Positions 15,503 to 25,204 of a stretch of 36,687 nucleotides of DNA are shown here, one piece after another. The stretch comes from Thermoanaerobaculia bacterium (GTDB lineage: Bacteria > Acidobacteriota > Thermoanaerobaculia > UBA5066 > DATFVB01). The notes beneath the pieces are model-generated. The model saw nothing but the letters and a program-made list of their open reading frames with translations. It did no database searches and was not told the origin of the DNA. The stretch spans positions 1 to 36,687 of the forward strand of contig DATFVB010000161.1 of assembly GCA_035260525.1 (NCBI GenBank). The letters are read 5' to 3'. How positions within the stretch are numbered: position 1 is the first letter of the stretch; every line of letters starts with the position of its first letter. Both the position numbers and the translations under genes were made by a program.

Positions 15503-16372
15503 TCAGCCGCGGCGCGCGTCGATCATTGCCCGCAGGGCGGCCGTGTGCGACGGCGTCGTCCCGCAGCAGCCGCCGACGATCCGGGCGCCGAGGTCGAGCC
15601 ATTCCCCGGCACCATTCGCGTAATGCGCGGGCGAATCTCCGTCCGAAAGGATGTTCGCGTAGGCGCCGAACGAGCGGCCGGCCGCCGTTTCCGCCAGACG
15701 GGCGACGTCGGCGCCGATCCGGCCGCTCGACACGCAGTTGACGCACACGGCCGCCGCGCCCGCGTCCCACAACGCGTCCGCGGTCCCGGCCAGGTCCTCT
15801 CCCGAGAGCAGGCGGCCTTCGCCGTCGGTCGTGACGCAAGCCGCGAACGGAAGAGGCGTCCTCGCGGCGGCCCGCGCCGCCGCGAGGACTTCCCGGCGCG
15901 TGCCGAACGTCTCGAGGAGCAGGAGGTCGACCCCGGCCGACGCCAGCGCTCCCGCGAGCTCGGCGTGCGCCTCTTCGAGCGCTCTCACGTCTTCGGGCAC
16001 GAGGTCGGGCCGGTAGCAGTCGAAGAGCGGGGCGACGGAGCCCGCGACGAGCACCGGCCCCTTGGCGGACCCGGCCGCTTCCCGCGCCAGGCGCACGGCC
16101 CGGCGCGTCAGCTCTTCGGCGCGGTCGGCGTTTCCGCTCTCGTCGAGGGCGGTCCGGGTGGTCCGGAACGTGTTCGCGGTGAGGAGGCCCGCGCCCGCCT
16201 CGACGTTCTCGCGGTGGATCTCGGCGACGAGCTCCGGCGCCTCCACGAGCGCCCGCGCGGACCAGAGCGGCACGTCGAGCTCCAGCCCCCGCCGCTCGAG
16301 CTCGCTCCCCATCGCCGAGTCGAGGAGGAGCGGCGGCCCGGATCGGAGTCGGGAGAGGAACGTGTCCGCCAT
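15503..16372 (-). CDS. Homocysteine S-methyltransferase family protein
   Basis: Zinc-dependent enzyme of the Hcy-binding domain family, which methylates homocysteine to methionine using S-methylmethionine, betaine or, in MetH, methyl-cobalamin. The 289-residue protein begins the TIM barrel with LLLDSAMGSELERRG and carries the Zn ligands in VCVNCVS and in GGCCGTTPSH near residues 267-276. There are no cobalamin, pterin or activation domains, so this is the stand-alone (MmuM-like) form; the methyl donor is not identifiable. Start is ATG at 16372; CATAAT lies 6 nt before it and there is no real Shine-Dalgarno. It converges on the isocitrate dehydrogenase gene with a 4-nt gap. Confidence 0.88.
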   Translation of the reverse strand: MADTFLSRLRSGPPLLLDSAMGSELERRGLELDVPLWSARALVEAPELVAEIHRENVEAGAGLLTANTFRTTRTALDESGNADRAEELTRRAVRLAREAAGSAKGPVLVAGSVAPLFDCYRPDLVPEDVRALEEAHAELAGALASAGVDLLLLETFGTRREVLAAARAAARTPLPFAACVTTDGEGRLLSGEDLAGTADALWDAGAAAVCVNCVSSGRIGADVARLAETAAGRSFGAYANILSDGDSPAHYANGAGEWLDLGARIVGGCCGTTPSHTAALRAMIDARRG

Positions 16373-16378
16373 CTTTCG

Positions 16379-16384
16379 ATTATG
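16379..16384 (-). promoter_or_regulatory. -10 box for a leaderless homocysteine methyltransferase mRNA
   Basis: CATAAT on the minus strand, five of six bases of the consensus, then 6 nt, then the ATG at 16372. Confidence 0.55.
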
Positions 16385-16468
16385 CCGCGTCGTGTGGTCT
16401 AGCAATTCCCTTTGCCCACGGGACTTCTCGAAAGGTTCGCCGACGAGGCGCGGCGAGACGTGCTGGAA

Positions 16469-16532
16469 GACGGGTCCGGCGAGACCGGCCGGCGGTGAAG
16501 GCGTACAAAAACGTACGTCGAGCCGCCGGCGG
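16469..16532 (+). repeat. Dispersed quasi-palindromic element, copy 1
   Basis: Ordered blocks: GACGGG (16469), CCGGCCGGCG (16485), CGTAC-AAAAAC-GTACG (16502-16517) and GCCGCCGGCGG (16522-16532). The same four blocks occur in the same order and orientation at 36359-36426 with different spacer sequences. It lies in the 215-nt gap between ettA and the homocysteine methyltransferase gene. Confidence 0.7.
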
Positions 16533-16577
16533 GCTCGCCGGATCCCGTATAACGGCGCGTATCGTCCGCGCCTGCCG

Positions 16578-16602
16578 CTCACCCGCGCTACGCGCGGGTG
16601 AG
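16578..16602 (-). terminator. Perfect hairpin overlapping the ettA stop codon
   Basis: A 10-bp perfect stem (CTCACCCGCG at 16578-16587 and its complement at 16593-16602) with a 5-nt loop that covers the TAG at 16588-16590. There is no T tract on either strand, so it is not a classical intrinsic terminator; it may stall RNA polymerase or protect the mRNA 3' end. Confidence 0.4.
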
Positions 16603-18270
16603 CTTCTTGTACTTGATGCGATGCGGCCGATCCGCCTCGGCGCCCAGCCGGCGCTTCCGGTCCGCCTCGTAGTCGGCGAAGTTCCCCTCGAACCACGTCG
16701 TCTGCGAATCGCCCTCGAACGCGAGGATGTGCGTGGCGACGCGGTCGAGGAACCACCGGTCGTGCGAGATGATCACCGCGCAGCCGCCGAAGCCGAGGAC
16801 GGCCTCTTCCAGAGCGCGGAGCGTCTCGACGTCGAGGTCGTTGGTCGGCTCGTCGAGGAGAAGGAGGTTCCCGCCCTTCTTCAGCGTCCGCGCCAGATGC
16901 AGGCGGTTCATCTCGCCGCCCGAGAGGTCGGCGACCTTCTTCTGCTGGTCCGCGCCCTTGAAGTTGAACATCGCGCAGTAGGCGCGCGACGGGATCGTGC
17001 GCTTCCCGAGCGCGACGAGGTCCTGCCCCTGAGAGAGCTCGTCGTGGACGGTCTTCCCGGCGTCCGGTCGCTCGCGGTTCTGGTCGACGTAAGAAGCGAC
17101 GACCGTGTCGCCGACCGTGAGCTTTCCGGCGTCGGGCTTCTCCTCCCCCATGATCATGCGGAAGAGCGTCGTCTTCCCGGCGCCGTTGGGACCGATGACC
17201 CCGACGATCCCGCCGCGCGGGAGGTCGAAGTTCAGGTCGTCCATCAGCACGCGGTCGCCGTAGCTCTTGCGCACGTGTTCGGCGCGCACGACGACGTCGC
17301 CCAGGCGCGGCCCGGGCGGGATATAGATCTCCTGCGTCTCGTTCCGGGCGTCGGGTCCCTGCTCGTTCAAGAGCGATTCGTACTTCTCGAGCCGCGCCTT
17401 GCTCTTGGCATGCCGCGCCCTCGGCGACATTCGCACCCACTCGAGCTCCCGCTGGAGCGCCCGGCGCTTGGCCGATTCCTGCTTCTCCTCGGTCGCCAGG
17501 CGCGCCTCCTTCTGCTCGAGCCAGGAGGAGTAGTTTCCCTTCCACGGAATTCCGGCCCCGCGGTCGAGCTCGAGGATCCACTGCGCGACGTTGTCGAGAA
17601 AGTAGCGGTCATGGGTCACCGCGACGACGGTGCCCGGAAACTCCGCCAGATGCCGCTCGAGCCACGCGACCGACTCGGCGTCGAGGTGGTTCGTCGGCTC
17701 GTCGAGAAGCAGCATGTCGGGCTTTTCGAGGAGCACCTTGCACAGCGCGACGCGGCGCTTCTCGCCGCCCGAGATCTTCGTCACGTCCGCGTCCGGAGGC
17801 GGGCAGCGAAGCGCGTCCATCGCGAGCTCGAGCGTCTTGTCGAGGTCCCAGCCGCCGGCGGCGTCGATCGCGTCCTGCACCTTCCCGTGCTCGGCCATGA
17901 CCTTTTCCATCTCCGCGTCCGAGAGCGCGGACCCGAGCTTCTCGTTCAATTCGTCGAAGCGGGAGAGCAGCGCGCGAATCGGGGCCACGCCCATCTCGAC
18001 GTTTCCGAGGACGTCTTTGGAAGGATCGAGCTTCGGGTCCTGCGGGAGATAGCCGATCCGCGTCCCCTCGGCCGGATACGCCTCGCCCTGGAACTCCGAG
18101 TCTTCGCCCGCCATGATGCGGAGCACCGTGGACTTTCCGGCGCCGTTCAAGCCGAGGACGCCGATCTTCGCGCCCGGATAGAAGGAGAGCCATACGCCGC
18201 GAAGGATCTCCTTGTGCGGCGGGACCACCTTCCGCAGGTTCTGCATCGTGAAGATGTACTGCTGGGCCAA
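16588..18270 (-). CDS. ettA: Energy-dependent translational throttle protein EttA (ABC-F)
   Basis: Soluble ABC-F ATPase that binds the ribosomal E site and gates the first elongation steps according to the ADP/ATP ratio. At 560 residues it matches the family (E. coli 555). The N-terminus ([17 protein letters not shown]) aligns with EttA, with two ATP-binding cassettes: [17 protein letters not shown] and DEPTNHLD in the first; [23 protein letters not shown] and DEPTNDLD in the second, joined by a charged interdomain linker with the arm region between. The start is TTG at 18270, with a clear GGAGGGAG Shine-Dalgarno just before it; upstream in-frame codons reach 18360 but are not conserved. Confidence 0.95.
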   Translation of the reverse strand: MAQQYIFTMQNLRKVVPPHKEILRGVWLSFYPGAKIGVLGLNGAGKSTVLRIMAGEDSEFQGEAYPAEGTRIGYLPQDPKLDPSKDVLGNVEMGVAPIRALLSRFDELNEKLGSALSDAEMEKVMAEHGKVQDAIDAAGGWDLDKTLELAMDALRCPPPDADVTKISGGEKRRVALCKVLLEKPDMLLLDEPTNHLDAESVAWLERHLAEFPGTVVAVTHDRYFLDNVAQWILELDRGAGIPWKGNYSSWLEQKEARLATEEKQESAKRRALQRELEWVRMSPRARHAKSKARLEKYESLLNEQGPDARNETQEIYIPPGPRLGDVVVRAEHVRKSYGDRVLMDDLNFDLPRGGIVGVIGPNGAGKTTLFRMIMGEEKPDAGKLTVGDTVVASYVDQNRERPDAGKTVHDELSQGQDLVALGKRTIPSRAYCAMFNFKGADQQKKVADLSGGEMNRLHLARTLKKGGNLLLLDEPTNDLDVETLRALEEAVLGFGGCAVIISHDRWFLDRVATHILAFEGDSQTTWFEGNFADYEADRKRRLGAEADRPHRIKYKKLTRA

Positions 18271-18271
18271 T

Positions 18272-18279
18272 CTCCCTCC
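18272..18279 (-). promoter_or_regulatory. Shine-Dalgarno fixing the ettA TTG start
   Basis: GGAGGGAG on the minus strand immediately before the TTG at 18270. It decides between this start and an in-frame ATG 90 nt upstream that lacks similarity to EttA. Confidence 0.75.
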
Positions 18280-18293
18280 CCGAAGAAACGGAC

Positions 18294-18299
18294 ATCGTA
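18294..18299 (-). promoter_or_regulatory. Possible -10 box of ettA
   Basis: TACGAT on the minus strand, 23 nt before the start codon, upstream of the Shine-Dalgarno. No good -35 was found. Confidence 0.35.
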
Positions 18300-18332
18300 C
18301 ACGAAAGGAGGCGGCGGAAGGAGACGGCGCGA

Positions 18333-18338
18333 TAGACT
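18333..18338 (+). promoter_or_regulatory. Possible -10 box of the addB-like gene
   Basis: TAGACT, then 9 nt, then TTG at 18348. The 77-nt gap to divergent ettA must contain promoters for both genes. Confidence 0.35.
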
Positions 18339-18347
18339 GACGGGATC

Positions 18348-21300
18348 TTGACGGGGTCATCGCGCGCGACGGGTCATCGCGTCTTCTTCGGGTCCTTCCC
18401 GGCTCTCGAACCGCGCCTCTTCGAGGAGATCGCCGGGCTCCAGGAGGGCGATCCTCTCCGCCCCGTCACGATCGTCGCGGCGTCGAACCTCCTCGGGGTG
18501 AATCTGCGGCGGCGCTACGTCGAGTGGCGCGAGGTTCGGGGTCTTTCCCCCGCCCACGGCGGGCTCTCCTTCTCGACGCTCGAGGCGTTCGCGGCGCAGG
18601 TCGCGGGGCCGGGCGATCCCCCGCTCCCGCCTTTCGGCGAATTCGCGCTGATCTCGTCCGCTCTCGCGCGCCTTCCGGAGTCGCGGGTCTTCGGCGACCT
18701 CGCGGGGAGGCCCGAGCTCGTCCCGTCGATCGAGGCGACCCTCCGCGATCTCGCGGACGCCGGCGTCGCCCCGAAGGCATTCCGCGCGTTCGTCCAGAAG
18801 GGAGCGCTCTCGGCCGAGCGCCGGCTCCTGCTGGGCGCCCTCGCGCGGCTCTACGAGGAGCTCGATCGGGGGAACGCGGGCCGGGAGACGAGGGCGACGA
18901 CGTTCCGGCGCTCGGCGGCCTCGCGCGACGCCGCCGCGGAACCGCTCCTGCTCTATGGCTTCTACGATGCGACCGGCCTCCAGAAGGAGTTCCTCGCGGC
19001 GGCGGCGCGGCGGCGGCCCGTCGCGGCGTTCGTTCCCCGTCCGCCGGGACGGTACGGCGAGTTCGCGGATCCGTTTCTCCGATGGGCCGAGGAGCGGCTC
19101 CCGGCCCCCCTCGAGACCGTCGCCGCGCCCGACGATCCGCTCGACGACTTCGTCCGCCGCCTCGGCGGCGACCCCGACGCGCCCGTTCCTTCCGGGAACG
19201 CCGTGCGGCTCGTGTCCGCCGCGGGTGCGGCCGGAGAACGGACCGAGATCGCGCGCGAGATCCTGATGGCGGCCGAGGCCGGCGTTCCGCTGCACGCCAT
19301 CGGCGTCGTCGTCCGCGAATCGAGCGCATGGTCCGGCGCGCTCTCGCGGGAGCTCGCGCGCGTGGGGATCCCGAATTTCGAGCTCTCGGCCGAGTCGGCC
19401 GCCTCATCCCCCCTCGGCCGCGCCGTCCGGATCTGGTGGGACCTCGAGGAGCGCGAATTTCCGCGCGAGGACGTCCTCGACCTCTTCGATCTCTTCCGAA
19501 GCGCCGGGGTCGTCGATTCCCCCGAGTCGGCGCGCGACCTCGCACGCCGCGCGGGCATCGTCCGCGGCGCCGCCGACTGGACCGAGCGGCTCCGCCGGCT
19601 CGCGGAAGCGCCCCGCTCCGAAACGGAAGGACGGGCGGCCCGATCGTTCGCGGCCGAGTGCAACCGGCTGGTCGCATCCGCGCGGGAGTGGCCGAGGGCG
19701 CCGCTCGAATGGACCGCATGGTCGGCCGAGATCGCGCGGCGTCTCGAAGCGCTCTTCGCTCCGGAGGCCGTCCCGGCGCCGCTGGTCTCCGCGGCGGAAG
19801 CGGTCGGCGCCCTCGGGCCGCTCGGAGGCGCCGTCGAGCGCGGTTCGGCGGCGCACGTTTTCTTCGGCGCCCTGGAGGAGCAGCGCCAGGCGTCCGGCCG
19901 GCTCGGCGTCGACGGCGTGTTCATCGGATCGGCGATGGCCGCACGCGGGCTGACCTTCGCGATGACGATCGTCGCCCACCTCGTCGAGCGGGAATTCCCC
20001 GCGCCGGGGCGCCCCGATCCCCTCCTTTTCGACGCCGAGCGCCGCGCGCTCGCCGCCGAGACGGGCCGGCCCGTGCCGCTCAAGGTGGAGGCCCGGGGCA
20101 TGGAGGAGCGCGCGCTCTTCGGCATCGCGGCGGGATCCGCGAGGGAGATCCTCGTCCTGACCGCCTCGCGGCGCGACGAGGCGCTGACGCGCGACTGTCT
20201 TCCCTCACCCTTCTTCGCCGACGCCGAGCGCGCCGCTTCCCCGGGCGCCGGAGTTGCGACGCGGGCCGTGGAGATGGGCGTCCCCGTGACGTTCGGGCCG
20301 AGCGTCTCCGAGGCCGAGGCGTTCGACCGGGCGCTCGCGCGCTCGGGCGCCGCCACGGTCGCGTCGGTCTTCGCGCCGCTCGCGCGGGCGCTCGTCCGGC
20401 AGGACCTCGCCCACGCGCCCGTGTGGACGGCCTTCGAGGGCCGGCTCGGCCCCGCGGCCCGCGATGCGCTCGCGCGGCACCGGCCGAGCGCGCTCGATTC
20501 CCTGTCCGCATCGCGCGTCGCGTGGTTCGCGACCTGCCCCTACCGATACTTCCTCCGGAGCGTCCAGGGAATGCGGGAGTGGGACGAGGCCGACCGCGCC
20601 GCCGAGCTCGATCCGCTCTCGCTCGGCAACACGTTCCACGACGCCGCACGCCGGCTCGTCGCCGCCTCGCGCGACTGGCCGCCGCTCCCGGCCGAGGTCG
20701 TCGCGCTCGCCGCCCGCGTCTCCGAGGAGGCGCTCGCGCGGCACGAGGAGAAGAACGCGCCGGTCGTGCCCGCGCTCGTCCGCGAGCTCGCCCGGGACCG
20801 CATCGAGGCGCTCCTCCGGGCCTGGCTCGCGTTCGAGGCCGATCGCGGAAACTCGCTGCGTCCGGCCGCCGCGGAGCGCCCGCTCGGAGCGGGCGGCGAG
20901 CCCTTCGTGCTCGACGCGGGAGCTTTCCCGGTTCGCTTCGAGGGTTCGATCGACCGCGTCGACGAGGACCGCGGCGGGCGGCCCGCGCGCGTCGTCGACT
21001 ACAAGGTGAAGATGGCGCCGGGGTTCGCGAAGGAGTTTCGCGGGGGCGGGCGCATCGTGGGCGGCGAAGCCGTTCAGCTCCCGGTTTATGCCCTCGCGGT
21101 GGGCGGCGAGGTCGCTTCCGAATACCTCGTCCTGCACGGCGGAAGCTCGGGACCCGCCGTCGAATCCGTTTCCTTCTCTCCGGAGGAAACGGAGGAGGCG
21201 ATCGCCGCCCTCCGCTCCTTCCTCGCCGGAATGGAAGCGGCGGTCGCATCGGGGACCTTCGTTCCCCGAACCGCCGCCCGCCTCCGGAAGGATCCCTGCG

Positions 21301-21416
21301 GGGTGTGCGAGTGCGCCGACGTCTGCGGTCCCGGACACAAGGTCCGGTTCGCGGCCAAGGACGACGACCCCGATCCCGCGGTCCGCGCGCTTCTCGCGCT
21401 CCGGAGGCTGCCGTGA
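18348..21416 (+). CDS. addB: AddB-like PD-(D/E)XK nuclease with iron-sulfur cluster
   Basis: Subunit of a double-strand break processing helicase-nuclease. In 1022 residues the N-terminal helicase-like half has lost the Walker A glycine loop (it reads [14 protein letters not shown]) but keeps a later motif near 530 ([20 protein letters not shown]). The C-terminal nuclease has a His in GNTFHDAAR (~762), GSIDRVDED (~865), VVDYKVK (~883) and a QLPVYALA motif. Cys in FATCPYRYF (~729) and a C-x2-C-x5-C set near 983 match the AddB 4Fe-4S ligands exactly. RexB is the alternative name in firmicutes, but RexB lacks this cluster. Start TTG at 18348 is uncertain. Its stop overlaps addA as GTGA. Confidence 0.88.
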   Translation: MTGSSRATGHRVFFGSFPALEPRLFEEIAGLQEGDPLRPVTIVAASNLLGVNLRRRYVEWREVRGLSPAHGGLSFSTLEAFAAQVAGPGDPPLPPFGEFALISSALARLPESRVFGDLAGRPELVPSIEATLRDLADAGVAPKAFRAFVQKGALSAERRLLLGALARLYEELDRGNAGRETRATTFRRSAASRDAAAEPLLLYGFYDATGLQKEFLAAAARRRPVAAFVPRPPGRYGEFADPFLRWAEERLPAPLETVAAPDDPLDDFVRRLGGDPDAPVPSGNAVRLVSAAGAAGERTEIAREILMAAEAGVPLHAIGVVVRESSAWSGALSRELARVGIPNFELSAESAASSPLGRAVRIWWDLEEREFPREDVLDLFDLFRSAGVVDSPESARDLARRAGIVRGAADWTERLRRLAEAPRSETEGRAARSFAAECNRLVASAREWPRAPLEWTAWSAEIARRLEALFAPEAVPAPLVSAAEAVGALGPLGGAVERGSAAHVFFGALEEQRQASGRLGVDGVFIGSAMAARGLTFAMTIVAHLVEREFPAPGRPDPLLFDAERRALAAETGRPVPLKVEARGMEERALFGIAAGSAREILVLTASRRDEALTRDCLPSPFFADAERAASPGAGVATRAVEMGVPVTFGPSVSEAEAFDRALARSGAATVASVFAPLARALVRQDLAHAPVWTAFEGRLGPAARDALARHRPSALDSLSASRVAWFATCPYRYFLRSVQGMREWDEADRAAELDPLSLGNTFHDAARRLVAASRDWPPLPAEVVALAARVSEEALARHEEKNAPVVPALVRELARDRIEALLRAWLAFEADRGNSLRPAAAERPLGAGGEPFVLDAGAFPVRFEGSIDRVDEDRGGRPARVVDYKVKMAPGFAKEFRGGGRIVGGEAVQLPVYALAVGGEVASEYLVLHGGSSGPAVESVSFSPEETEEAIAALRSFLAGMEAAVASGTFVPRTAARLRKDPCGVCECADVCGPGHKVRFAAKDDDPDPAVRALLALRRLP

Positions 21417-24400
21417 GCGGCCCGGCCGACCACGCGGCCCGCGCCCGCGCCGTCTCGGGGAGGGACCGGTCCCTCCTCGTCGAGGCGTCGGCCGGCACCG
21501 GCAAGACGCACGCGATCATCGAAGCGATCGTCGAGGTTTGCGTGCGGCGGACTCCCCGCCTTCCGCTCACACGCGTCGCCGCGGTGACGTTCACCGAAAA
21601 AGCGGCCGGCGAGCTGCAGGACCGGCTTCGCCGCCGGCTCGCGGAGATCGAAGCTTCGCCCGGGGAAACCGGCGCCGCCCGCGCCGCCGCGCGCTTGAGC
21701 CTCGAGGAAATCGATCGCGCTCAGGTCGGGACCATCCACGCCTTCTGCGCCTCTCTCCTCCGCGAGCGGCCGATCGAAGCCGGGCTGGTTCCGGCGTTTC
21801 GCATGCTCCTGCCGGAGGCCTCCGCCGCGCTCGCCCGCGCGGTCTGGGAAGAGTGGTGGCGGGCGGAGGTCGCGGAGCGTCCCGACGGGGCGCTCGGAAC
21901 GGCGCTCCGCCGCGGATTGAAGCTCGTGGGCGGCGACGAGGAGACGACGATCGCGACCCTCGCCGCCGACCTCTACGACAAGCGCTCCCGGGTGCAGGAC
22001 GCGCGGCTTCCCGCCGCCGACGCGGGCCGGATCGCGGCGCGGGCGCGCGAGTGGTTGCCGCGCGTCGACGCGCTCCTCGCGATCGCGCGCGATGCGGGCC
22101 ACCGCGTGGCGGAAACGCTCGTCCGGGTGCGGGAATGGATCGAAGCCCTGCCCGCGGACTTCGAAGGCCTCGCCGCGGCCGGCGAGGCCGCGCCGAAGAT
22201 CACCTTCGCCGGAACGCGGTCGGTCTCGGAAGTCGCCCAATGGCGCGACGACGCGTACGACCCGTTCGTCAAGCGCCTCGCCTCCGTCCGCGACGAGCCG
22301 ATGCTCGTCGACCTGCTGCGCCGCCTGGCCCTGGAGCCGGGGGGCTTTCTCGACGCGGTCGCGCGCCGGAAGCGCCGCGAGAGCCTCCTCGATTTCGACG
22401 ACCTCCTGCTGGCCGCCCGGCATCTCCTGCGGTGCTCCGGGGCCGCGCGAAGCCATTTCCGCGACCGATACGCCCTGATCGTCGTCGACGAGTTCCAGGA
22501 CACCGATCCGATCCAGATGGAGATCGTCCTGCGGCTCGCCCACGCCGAAGGAGGCGGAGAGGCGTGGACGCGGCTCGCGCCGGAGCCGGGCCGGCTCCTC
22601 CTCGTGGGCGACCCGAAGCAGTCGATCTACCGATTCCGCCGGGCCGATCTCGAGACCTACACGCTCGTCCGCAACCTGATGGGCCGCGACCGGGAAACCT
22701 TCGTCGCGAATCGCCGAAGCGTCGCGCCGATCCTCGAATGGGTCAACGCCGTATTCGGCGAGGCGATGGCCCCGCCGGTCCGGCCGTTCGAGGCCTCCTA
22801 TTCGCGCGTCGAGCCGTGGGGCGTCCGGCCCTCGCCGAAGGAGAAGCGGATCGTCTACCTCGACCCGCCTCCGGAATGGCGCGCGGACGAGGAGAAGTGG
22901 CGGGCCGCCGAAGCGCAGGCGATCGCCGCGTTTCTCGCCGGCGCGATCGGCGGGGGATCTCTTCCCGCCGGAGACGACGGGCGGCCGGCGCGGGCGGGCG
23001 ACGTGGCCGTCCTCGTCCGCGCCAACGACGGTATCGGGCTCATCCAGGAGGCGATCACGGGCGCCGGGCTCGACGCGGTCGTCGACGGAGGCCTCGATTT
23101 CTTCCGGCGCGAAGAGCCCGCCGCGGCGCTCGCGGCGCTCCGCGCGATCGACAATCCCCATGACGCGATCGCCCTCTACGCGGCCCTGAAGTCCTTCCTC
23201 TTCGCGATTTCCGACGAGGAGCTGTTCCTCGCGCGCGAAGGCGGGGCCGCCTTCGATTACCGCCGGGCGGGTCTGTCCTCCGGAGCGCTGCGCGAGGCGC
23301 TCGACCTCTTCGCGCGCCTGCATCGAGCGCGCGACGAGCGGCCGGCGTCGGAGACGATCCTCGACCTCTTCGCCGCGACGGGCGCCCCCGTCAAGGCGCG
23401 GGCCCGGCCCGTGGGCGGGCTGCAGGCCGGCGCGAACCTCCACCAGCTGGTCAGCCTCGCGCGGGGGCTCGAGGGGGCCGCCTCGTCGTTCGGAGAGGTC
23501 GTGCGCGGGCTGCTCTCGATCGGCCGGGCGGATCTCTCCGAGCCGCGGGCCTTCGAGGAATCGCCGGACGCGGTCCGGATCCTGACCGTCCACAAGGCGA
23601 AAGGACTCGAGTTCCCGGTCGTCGTGCTCGCGGGCTTCGGAAGCACCGGTCACGCGGGGTCGGACGGCCTGCTCGTGCCCATGCGCGAGGGCGAGTGGGG
23701 CGCCTCGATCAAGCGCGGGAAGCAGACGCTCGCGAGCCCGGATTTCGACCTCCTCCAGACCGCGGACGAGGAACGCGAGAAGGCCGAGATCCGGAGGCTC
23801 CTCTACGTCGCGGCGACGCGCGCGCGGGACTGGTTCGTCCTGTCGCGCTGGAGAAACGTCACCGAATCGAAGAAGGGGGTCAACGACCCCTTCGACCGGA
23901 CGTCGCTTCCGCTGCTCGGCCCGATCGCTCTCTCCGGACCGCTCGAGGGCCTCGTGGACCGGCGCGCGGCGTACCCGCCGCCGCGCCGCCGCGCGCCGCG
24001 CCGGCGGAAGGAGGATCCCGCTGCGGCCGAGCGGCTGCGGCGCGAGATCGAAGAAATCGCCGCGCGGCCGGACCGGCTCGCCCTCACCCGCTCGGCGCTC
24101 CTGCGGCGCGCCGGCGGGACGCACGCCGGATCGGAAGACCGCCCCGCGTACGAGAACCTCCCCGCCGACGAGCCGTCCGTCGCGGCCCGCGTCGGCTGCG
24201 CCGTGCACCGGGCGATGGAAATCGTCGTGCGGGGCGGGGAGGCGGGCGCCGCCGTCGCGAGCGCCGCCGCAGAATGGGAGCTCGGAGAGGGGCGCCGCCG
24301 CGAGATCCGGGAGATGGTCGAAACGCTCCTGCGGTCGGCACCGCTCTCGGCGCCCGCGCGGCGCATCGCCGAGTTCCCGATCCTCTTCCGCTCCCCGGAC

Positions 24401-24643
24401 GACGGGGCGCTCGTCGAGGGGAAGATCGACCTGCTCGTCGAAAGAGCCGAAGGGTGGACGATCGTCGACTACAAGACGGATCGCATCGACGGCCTCCGCG
24501 GAAAGGACGCCCTCCGGGAGCACTTCGAAGCCTACCGGCCCCAGCTCCGGGAGTACGCGACCGCGCTTCGGCTGCTGGGGATTCCCGCCGCGCGCGCCTG
24601 CGTCGTCTCGGCGCGGAGCGGAGAGGTGATCGACCTGCTCTGA
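21413..24643 (+). CDS. addA: AddA-like UvrD-family helicase/exonuclease
   Basis: The ATP-driven 3'-5' helicase and nuclease partner of AddB. The 1076-residue protein shows all superfamily 1 motifs in order: Walker A EASAGTGKT (~24-32), motif Ia VTFTEKAAGEL, Ic GTIHAFC, motif II VVDEFQDTDPIQ (~357), motif III LLVGDPKQSIYRFRRAD, motif V LTVHKAKGLEFPVVVLAG, motif VI RLLYVAATRARD. The C-terminal PD-(D/E)XK domain has GCAVHRAME, EGKIDLLVE, WTIVDYKTD (~1019) and YRPQLREYA. Both subunits thus keep a nuclease site, as in AddAB. GTG at 21413 overlaps the addB stop; the long upstream frame through addB is a shadow. It ends 9 nt before the convergent BON gene. Confidence 0.93.
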   Translation: MSGPADHAARARAVSGRDRSLLVEASAGTGKTHAIIEAIVEVCVRRTPRLPLTRVAAVTFTEKAAGELQDRLRRRLAEIEASPGETGAARAAARLSLEEIDRAQVGTIHAFCASLLRERPIEAGLVPAFRMLLPEASAALARAVWEEWWRAEVAERPDGALGTALRRGLKLVGGDEETTIATLAADLYDKRSRVQDARLPAADAGRIAARAREWLPRVDALLAIARDAGHRVAETLVRVREWIEALPADFEGLAAAGEAAPKITFAGTRSVSEVAQWRDDAYDPFVKRLASVRDEPMLVDLLRRLALEPGGFLDAVARRKRRESLLDFDDLLLAARHLLRCSGAARSHFRDRYALIVVDEFQDTDPIQMEIVLRLAHAEGGGEAWTRLAPEPGRLLLVGDPKQSIYRFRRADLETYTLVRNLMGRDRETFVANRRSVAPILEWVNAVFGEAMAPPVRPFEASYSRVEPWGVRPSPKEKRIVYLDPPPEWRADEEKWRAAEAQAIAAFLAGAIGGGSLPAGDDGRPARAGDVAVLVRANDGIGLIQEAITGAGLDAVVDGGLDFFRREEPAAALAALRAIDNPHDAIALYAALKSFLFAISDEELFLAREGGAAFDYRRAGLSSGALREALDLFARLHRARDERPASETILDLFAATGAPVKARARPVGGLQAGANLHQLVSLARGLEGAASSFGEVVRGLLSIGRADLSEPRAFEESPDAVRILTVHKAKGLEFPVVVLAGFGSTGHAGSDGLLVPMREGEWGASIKRGKQTLASPDFDLLQTADEEREKAEIRRLLYVAATRARDWFVLSRWRNVTESKKGVNDPFDRTSLPLLGPIALSGPLEGLVDRRAAYPPPRRRAPRRRKEDPAAAERLRREIEEIAARPDRLALTRSALLRRAGGTHAGSEDRPAYENLPADEPSVAARVGCAVHRAMEIVVRGGEAGAAVASAAAEWELGEGRRREIREMVETLLRSAPLSAPARRIAEFPILFRSPDDGALVEGKIDLLVERAEGWTIVDYKTDRIDGLRGKDALREHFEAYRPQLREYATALRLLGIPAARACVVSARSGEVIDLL

Positions 24644-24652
24644 AGGGGCCGG

Positions 24653-25204
24653 CTACTTCGGCCCGTTCGTCCGATCGATCACGCGCGCCACGCCCTTGGT
24701 TCCCTTCGCCGTGTCGAGCGCGGTCGCGTGGATGGCGGCCGTCGGAAGGCTCCCGCGGAGCGTGACGATGCCGCCCGAGGCGTGGACCTCGATCTTGAAC
24801 GCGTTCTCGCCGACCTGCTCGAAGAGCCGACCCTTGACGCGCGCCTCGAGCAGCGAATCGTCCAGGTTCCTCTTCGCTTTCCGGGTCGCCGTTCTCGTCC
24901 TCGTCGCCGGACCGTTCCCGAGGGCGATCCGGTCGTCGACGCTGCCCACTCCCTTGACTCCCGCCGCGACCGCCTTCGCCCCCGCCTGCGTCGCCTTCTC
25001 GTCCACCGCGCCGGAGAGGACGACGTTCGCTCCGTTCACGTCGATCTTGATCCCGAGCGCGTCGGTCCCGAACTTCTCGAGGAGCGCCGTCCGCACCTTG
25101 AGGTTCGTCACCGCGTCGTCGAGGGTCGCCGCCGCCGGGAGCGCCCCCGCGATCCCGAGGACGAGCCCGAAAACCATCAAGACCGTAAGCCGTCGATTTC
25201 GCAT
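24653..25204 (-). CDS. Periplasmic protein with two BON domains
   Basis: A 183-residue exported protein. Residues 1-26 form a signal peptide (VLMVFGLVLGIAGALPAAA) without a lipobox. Two BON (OsmY/nodulation) domains follow, about 28-98 and 113-180, each with the characteristic hydrophobic-Gly-x-V-x-L-x-G strand (ANVVLSGAVD and GIVTLRGSLP), joined by a basic Arg/Thr linker. BON domains are thought to bind phospholipids and are common in osmotic-stress proteins such as OsmY. A GGAGAG Shine-Dalgarno precedes the ATG at 25204. Upstream lies a 359-nt hairpin-rich region. Confidence 0.88.
   Translation of the reverse strand: MRNRRLTVLMVFGLVLGIAGALPAAATLDDAVTNLKVRTALLEKFGTDALGIKIDVNGANVVLSGAVDEKATQAGAKAVAAGVKGVGSVDDRIALGNGPATRTRTATRKAKRNLDDSLLEARVKGRLFEQVGENAFKIEVHASGGIVTLRGSLPTAAIHATALDTAKGTKGVARVIDRTNGPK

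Noticed and set aside
16502-16517. CGTAC-AAAAAC-GTACG as an ettA terminator
   Set aside because: A 5-bp stem with no T tract is too weak; it is better explained as the core of the dispersed element.
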